A stretch of DNA of 64,000 nucleotides from assembly GCA_944322145.1 (NCBI GenBank), contig CALUNW010000004.1:124001-188000 (forward strand). The letters run 5' to 3'. The position numbers and the translations under genes are program-made. Below the pieces are notes generated by a model. That model searched no databases and was not told the origin of the DNA. It worked only from the letters and a program-made list of their open reading frames with translations. Below, in pieces: positions 61,407 to 64,000 of the stretch; the first letter of the stretch is position 1, and each line of letters opens with the position of its first letter. The DNA comes from an uncultured Atopobiaceae bacterium. Its GTDB lineage: Bacteria; Actinomycetota; Coriobacteriia; Coriobacteriales; Atopobiaceae.

Positions 61407-63086
61407 CTAGTCGCGGGTGAGCTTGCGGTGCAGGCGGTGCGGCTTGGAGGCCTCGGCGCCGAGGCGCTTCTCGCGGTCGGCCTGGTAGGCCTCGAAGTTG
61501 CCCTCGAACCAGTGCCAGCGGCCGGGGTTCTCGTCGTCGCCCTCCCAGGCGAGGATGTGCGTGGCCACGCGGTCGAGGAACCAGCGATCGTGGGAGATCA
61601 CCACGGAGCAGCCCGGAAACTCCTCGAGCGCCTCCTCCAGGCTCTCCAGCGTCTCGACGTCGAGGTCGTTGGTGGGCTCGTCCAGCAGCAGCAGGTTGCC
61701 GCCCTGCTTGAGCGTGAGCGCGAGGTTCAGGCGGTTGCGCTCGCCGCCGGAGAGGACGCCGGCGCGCTTCTGCTGGTCAGAGCCCTTGAAGCCGAAGGCC
61801 GCCACGTAGGCGCGGCTCGGGATCTCGGTCTCGCCCACGCGGATGTAGTCGTTGCCGTCCGAGACGACCTCCCAGAGGCTCTTCTCGGCGTCGATGCCCG
61901 CGCGCATCTGGTCAACATAGGAGAGCTTGACGGTCTCGCCCACCGTGAGCGCGCCCGACGTCGGCTGCTCCTGGCCCACGATCATCTTGAACAGGGTGGA
62001 CTTGCCCACGCCGTTGGGGCCGATCACGCCCACGATGCCGTTGCGCGGGAGGCTAAAGCTCAGGTCGTCGATGAGCACGCGGTCGCCGAAGCTCTTGCAG
62101 AGGTGCTCGGCCTCGAGCACCTTAGCGCCCAGGCGCGGGCCCACGGGGATGTGGATGTCGGTGAAGTCCACGCGCTTGGAGGCGCGGGCCTCGGCCTCCA
62201 TCTGCTCGTAGCGCTCGAGGCGCGCGCGGTTCTTGGCCTGGCGCGCCTTGGGGCTGGAGCGCACCCACTCGAGCTCGGACTTCATCTTCTTGGCGCGGCG
62301 GGCGTCCTGCTGGCTCTGGGCCTCCAGACGCGCGGCCTTCTTCTCCAGGTAGGTGGAGTAGTTGCCCTCGTAGGGGTAGAGCTGGCCGCGGTCGACCTCG
62401 CAGATCCACTCGGCCACGTCGTCGAGGAAGTAGCGGTCGTGCGTGACGGCCATGACGGCGCCGGGGTACTTGTGCAGGAACTGCTCGAGCCAGAGGACCG
62501 ACTCGGCGTCGAGGTGGTTGGTCGGCTCGTCAAGGAGCAGCAGGTCGGGGGCCTCGAGCAGCAGCTTGCACAGGGCCACGCGACGACGCTCGCCGCCGGA
62601 GAGGATGGAGACCGGCGCGTCCGGGTCCGGGCACTGCAGCGCGTCCATGGCCTGGGAGAGCTGGGAGTCCAGGTCCCAGCCGTTGGCGGCGTCGATCTCG
62701 TCCTGGAGCTGGCCCATCTCGGCCATGAGGGCGTCGAAGTCCGCGTCGGGGTCGGCCATCTCGGCGCTCACCTGGTTGAAGCGCTCGATCTTGGCGAGCA
62801 GGTCGCCAAAGGCCAGCTCGATGTTCTCGCGGACGGTCTTGTCCTCGTCGAGCGGGGGCTCCTGCTGGAGGATGCCCACGGTGTAGCCCGGGCTCAGCAT
62901 GGCCTCGCCGTTGGAGACGTCCTCGAGACCGGCCATGACCTTGAGCAGCGTGGACTTGCCCGCGCCGTTGGGGCCCACCACGCCGATCTTGGCGCCGGGG
63001 AAGACGCCCACCGTGACGTCATCGAGGATGACCTTGTCATGGACGGCCTTGCGGGCGCGGATCAGCTGGTACACGAACTCTGCCAT
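61407..63086 (-). CDS. ettA: Energy-dependent translational throttle protein, ABC-F type
   Basis: A 559-aa soluble protein with two ABC domains that binds the ribosomal E site and gates translation by ATP/ADP ratio. Domain 1: Walker A GPNGAGKST, signature LSGGERRRVALCK, Walker B LLLLDEPTNHLD. Between them is the basic P-site-linker helix pair (KAARLEAQSQQDARRAKKMK). Domain 2: GPNGVGKST, LSGGERNRLNLAL and LLLLDEPTNDLD. The arm insertion in domain 1 (ERFNQVSAEMADPDADF) and the length fit EttA rather than antibiotic-resistance ABC-F proteins. Confidence 0.93.
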   Translation of the reverse strand: MAEFVYQLIRARKAVHDKVILDDVTVGVFPGAKIGVVGPNGAGKSTLLKVMAGLEDVSNGEAMLSPGYTVGILQQEPPLDEDKTVRENIELAFGDLLAKIERFNQVSAEMADPDADFDALMAEMGQLQDEIDAANGWDLDSQLSQAMDALQCPDPDAPVSILSGGERRRVALCKLLLEAPDLLLLDEPTNHLDAESVLWLEQFLHKYPGAVMAVTHDRYFLDDVAEWICEVDRGQLYPYEGNYSTYLEKKAARLEAQSQQDARRAKKMKSELEWVRSSPKARQAKNRARLERYEQMEAEARASKRVDFTDIHIPVGPRLGAKVLEAEHLCKSFGDRVLIDDLSFSLPRNGIVGVIGPNGVGKSTLFKMIVGQEQPTSGALTVGETVKLSYVDQMRAGIDAEKSLWEVVSDGNDYIRVGETEIPSRAYVAAFGFKGSDQQKRAGVLSGGERNRLNLALTLKQGGNLLLLDEPTNDLDVETLESLEEALEEFPGCSVVISHDRWFLDRVATHILAWEGDDENPGRWHWFEGNFEAYQADREKRLGAEASKPHRLHRKLTRD

Positions 63087-63360
63087 GGGGTTTCTCGCCT
63101 TCTCTAGCAGGGACTTGTTCTCGGCACCATTCTACCGAGCCTTCCTGTGGCGGGCGAGAAGAACGAGCGGCTGCAACAGAAATCCGCCGCGGGACCCTCC
63201 GCCCGGCCCCGTTGGCCCATCGTCCCAACCGGACCGCCCTTCTCGCCCGCCCGTTTGTCGACGCGCACGAATTTCTACCGTTCGCGCGCACGACCGGCAT
63301 AAAGCCCCTGCTCGCGTGGCACAATCAGAAAAGAGAGTCACTCAGGGGGAAGGACCGCCA

Positions 63361-64000
63361 TGCCAGAAGGGATCCGCAAGGTAAACGTCATCGGGCACCT
63401 GCATCCGGACACGGACAGCGTCTGCTCGGCGATTGCCTACGCGCACCTCAAGAACGAGGTCGAGCACACCGACATCTACCAGCCGCGCCGCGCGGGCGCG
63501 ATCAACCGCGAGACGGCCTTCGTGCTCAAGCACTTCGGCTTTGCCGAGCCCGAGCTCATCACCTCCGTCACCCCTCAGATCAAGGACACCGAGATCCAGC
63601 GCCAGGGCGGCATCGACGGCGAGATGAGCCTCTTCTCCGCGTGGAACCTCATGCGCGAGACCAAGACCGACACCCTCTGCGTCACCGACGACGAGAACAA
63701 CCTCGAGGGCATCATCGCGGTCAAGGACATCGCCAACGCCAACATGGACGTCTTCGACAGCGGCGTCATCGGCACCGCGCGCACCTGCTACGCCAACATC
63801 ATCGACACCCTCAAGGGCGAGATGCTGCTCGGCGACCCCATGGCGCGCGTGACCGGCGGCAACGTCTGCGTTGGCACCACGCCCGAGATGATGGAGGACT
63901 CCGTCCACCCCGGCGACATCGTCCTGGTGACCAACCGCTACGAGACCCAGCAGTTCGCCGTCGAGTGCGAGGCGAGCTGCCTCGTGATCTGCTGCAGCGC
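63361..64000 (+). CDS. ppaC: Manganese-dependent inorganic pyrophosphatase, CBS-domain type (3' end cut off)
   Basis: The first 213 residues of a family II pyrophosphatase. The DHH start is VNVIGHLHPDTDSVCSAIAY, with metal ligands His and Asp. Regulatory CBS sequences follow (TLCVTDDENNLEGIIAVKDI) and then a DRTGG-like segment, so this is the long nucleotide-regulated form known from clostridia. GGGGGAAGGA precedes the ATG. The C-terminal catalytic part lies outside the window. The spacer 63087-63360 holds a CGAGAAGAAC word (63155) and a CGCGCACGA direct repeat but no gene. Confidence 0.92.

Overview
The window is G+C-rich (roughly two thirds) bacterial chromosome with about 50 tightly packed genes on both strands, no rRNA or tRNA that I can find, and no prophage or transposase. 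The gene set points to an anaerobic, fermentative, Gram-positive actinobacterium of the class Coriobacteriia (Olsenella/Collinsella/Atopobiaceae-like). Clues are a group A [FeFe] hydrogenase with a NuoF/GltD-type partner, L-lactate dehydrogenase, a sortase-anchored nucleotidase, a MetH lacking its activation domain with that domain encoded separately, a CBS-domain type II pyrophosphatase and Ltp-repeat lipoproteins. The class is an inference; the genus is not settled.

Layout. 1-13 kb: flavin oxidoreductase, murI, a PadR regulator with its membrane partner, an FKBP isomerase, a HigBA-like toxin-antitoxin pair, lacZ, metY, and a SixA-CHAD protein coupled to fumC. 13-21 kb: moxR and a DUF58-transglutaminase fusion, htpG, a spermidine-synthase-like protein and yaaA. 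21-29 kb: a TerB-domain protein, a DUF2791-type ATPase and a DEVH helicase, a defence-like module split by an opposite-strand wall-anchored nucleotidase. 29-33 kb: hydrogenase pair and an Ltp lipoprotein. 34-39 kb: methionine/folate operon (metF, MetH-activation protein, metH) and a HAD phosphatase. 39-45 kb: prepilin peptidase, acyltransferase, CDF transporter, pth2 and cysK-cysE. 45-53 kb: GNAT/ATP-grasp/esterase-like operon, DUF1846, a DUF559-like nuclease and ansA. 53-64 kb: a four-gene ABC exporter/CPBP/membrane operon, ldh, an ArsR-type regulator, ettA and ppaC. Sulfur assimilation (cysK-cysE, metY) and methyl transfer (metF-metH) together give a cysteine/methionine supply, while fumC, the hydrogenase and ldh handle fermentative redox balance.

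The most unusual content is between the genes. Many spacers hold long, often perfect inverted repeats. In one family, with four copies, the outer arms are perfect or nearly perfect but different at every locus, while the loop is a conserved core of about 46 nt. One copy lies in frame inside the helicase gene. Other families have long palindromes fused to stop codons, nested double arms, or near-identical copies flanking a nuclease gene. In addition, the 10-mer CGAGAAGRAC occurs about 32 times on both strands, in linkers, gene ends and spacers, like a DNA-uptake or other genome-signature word.
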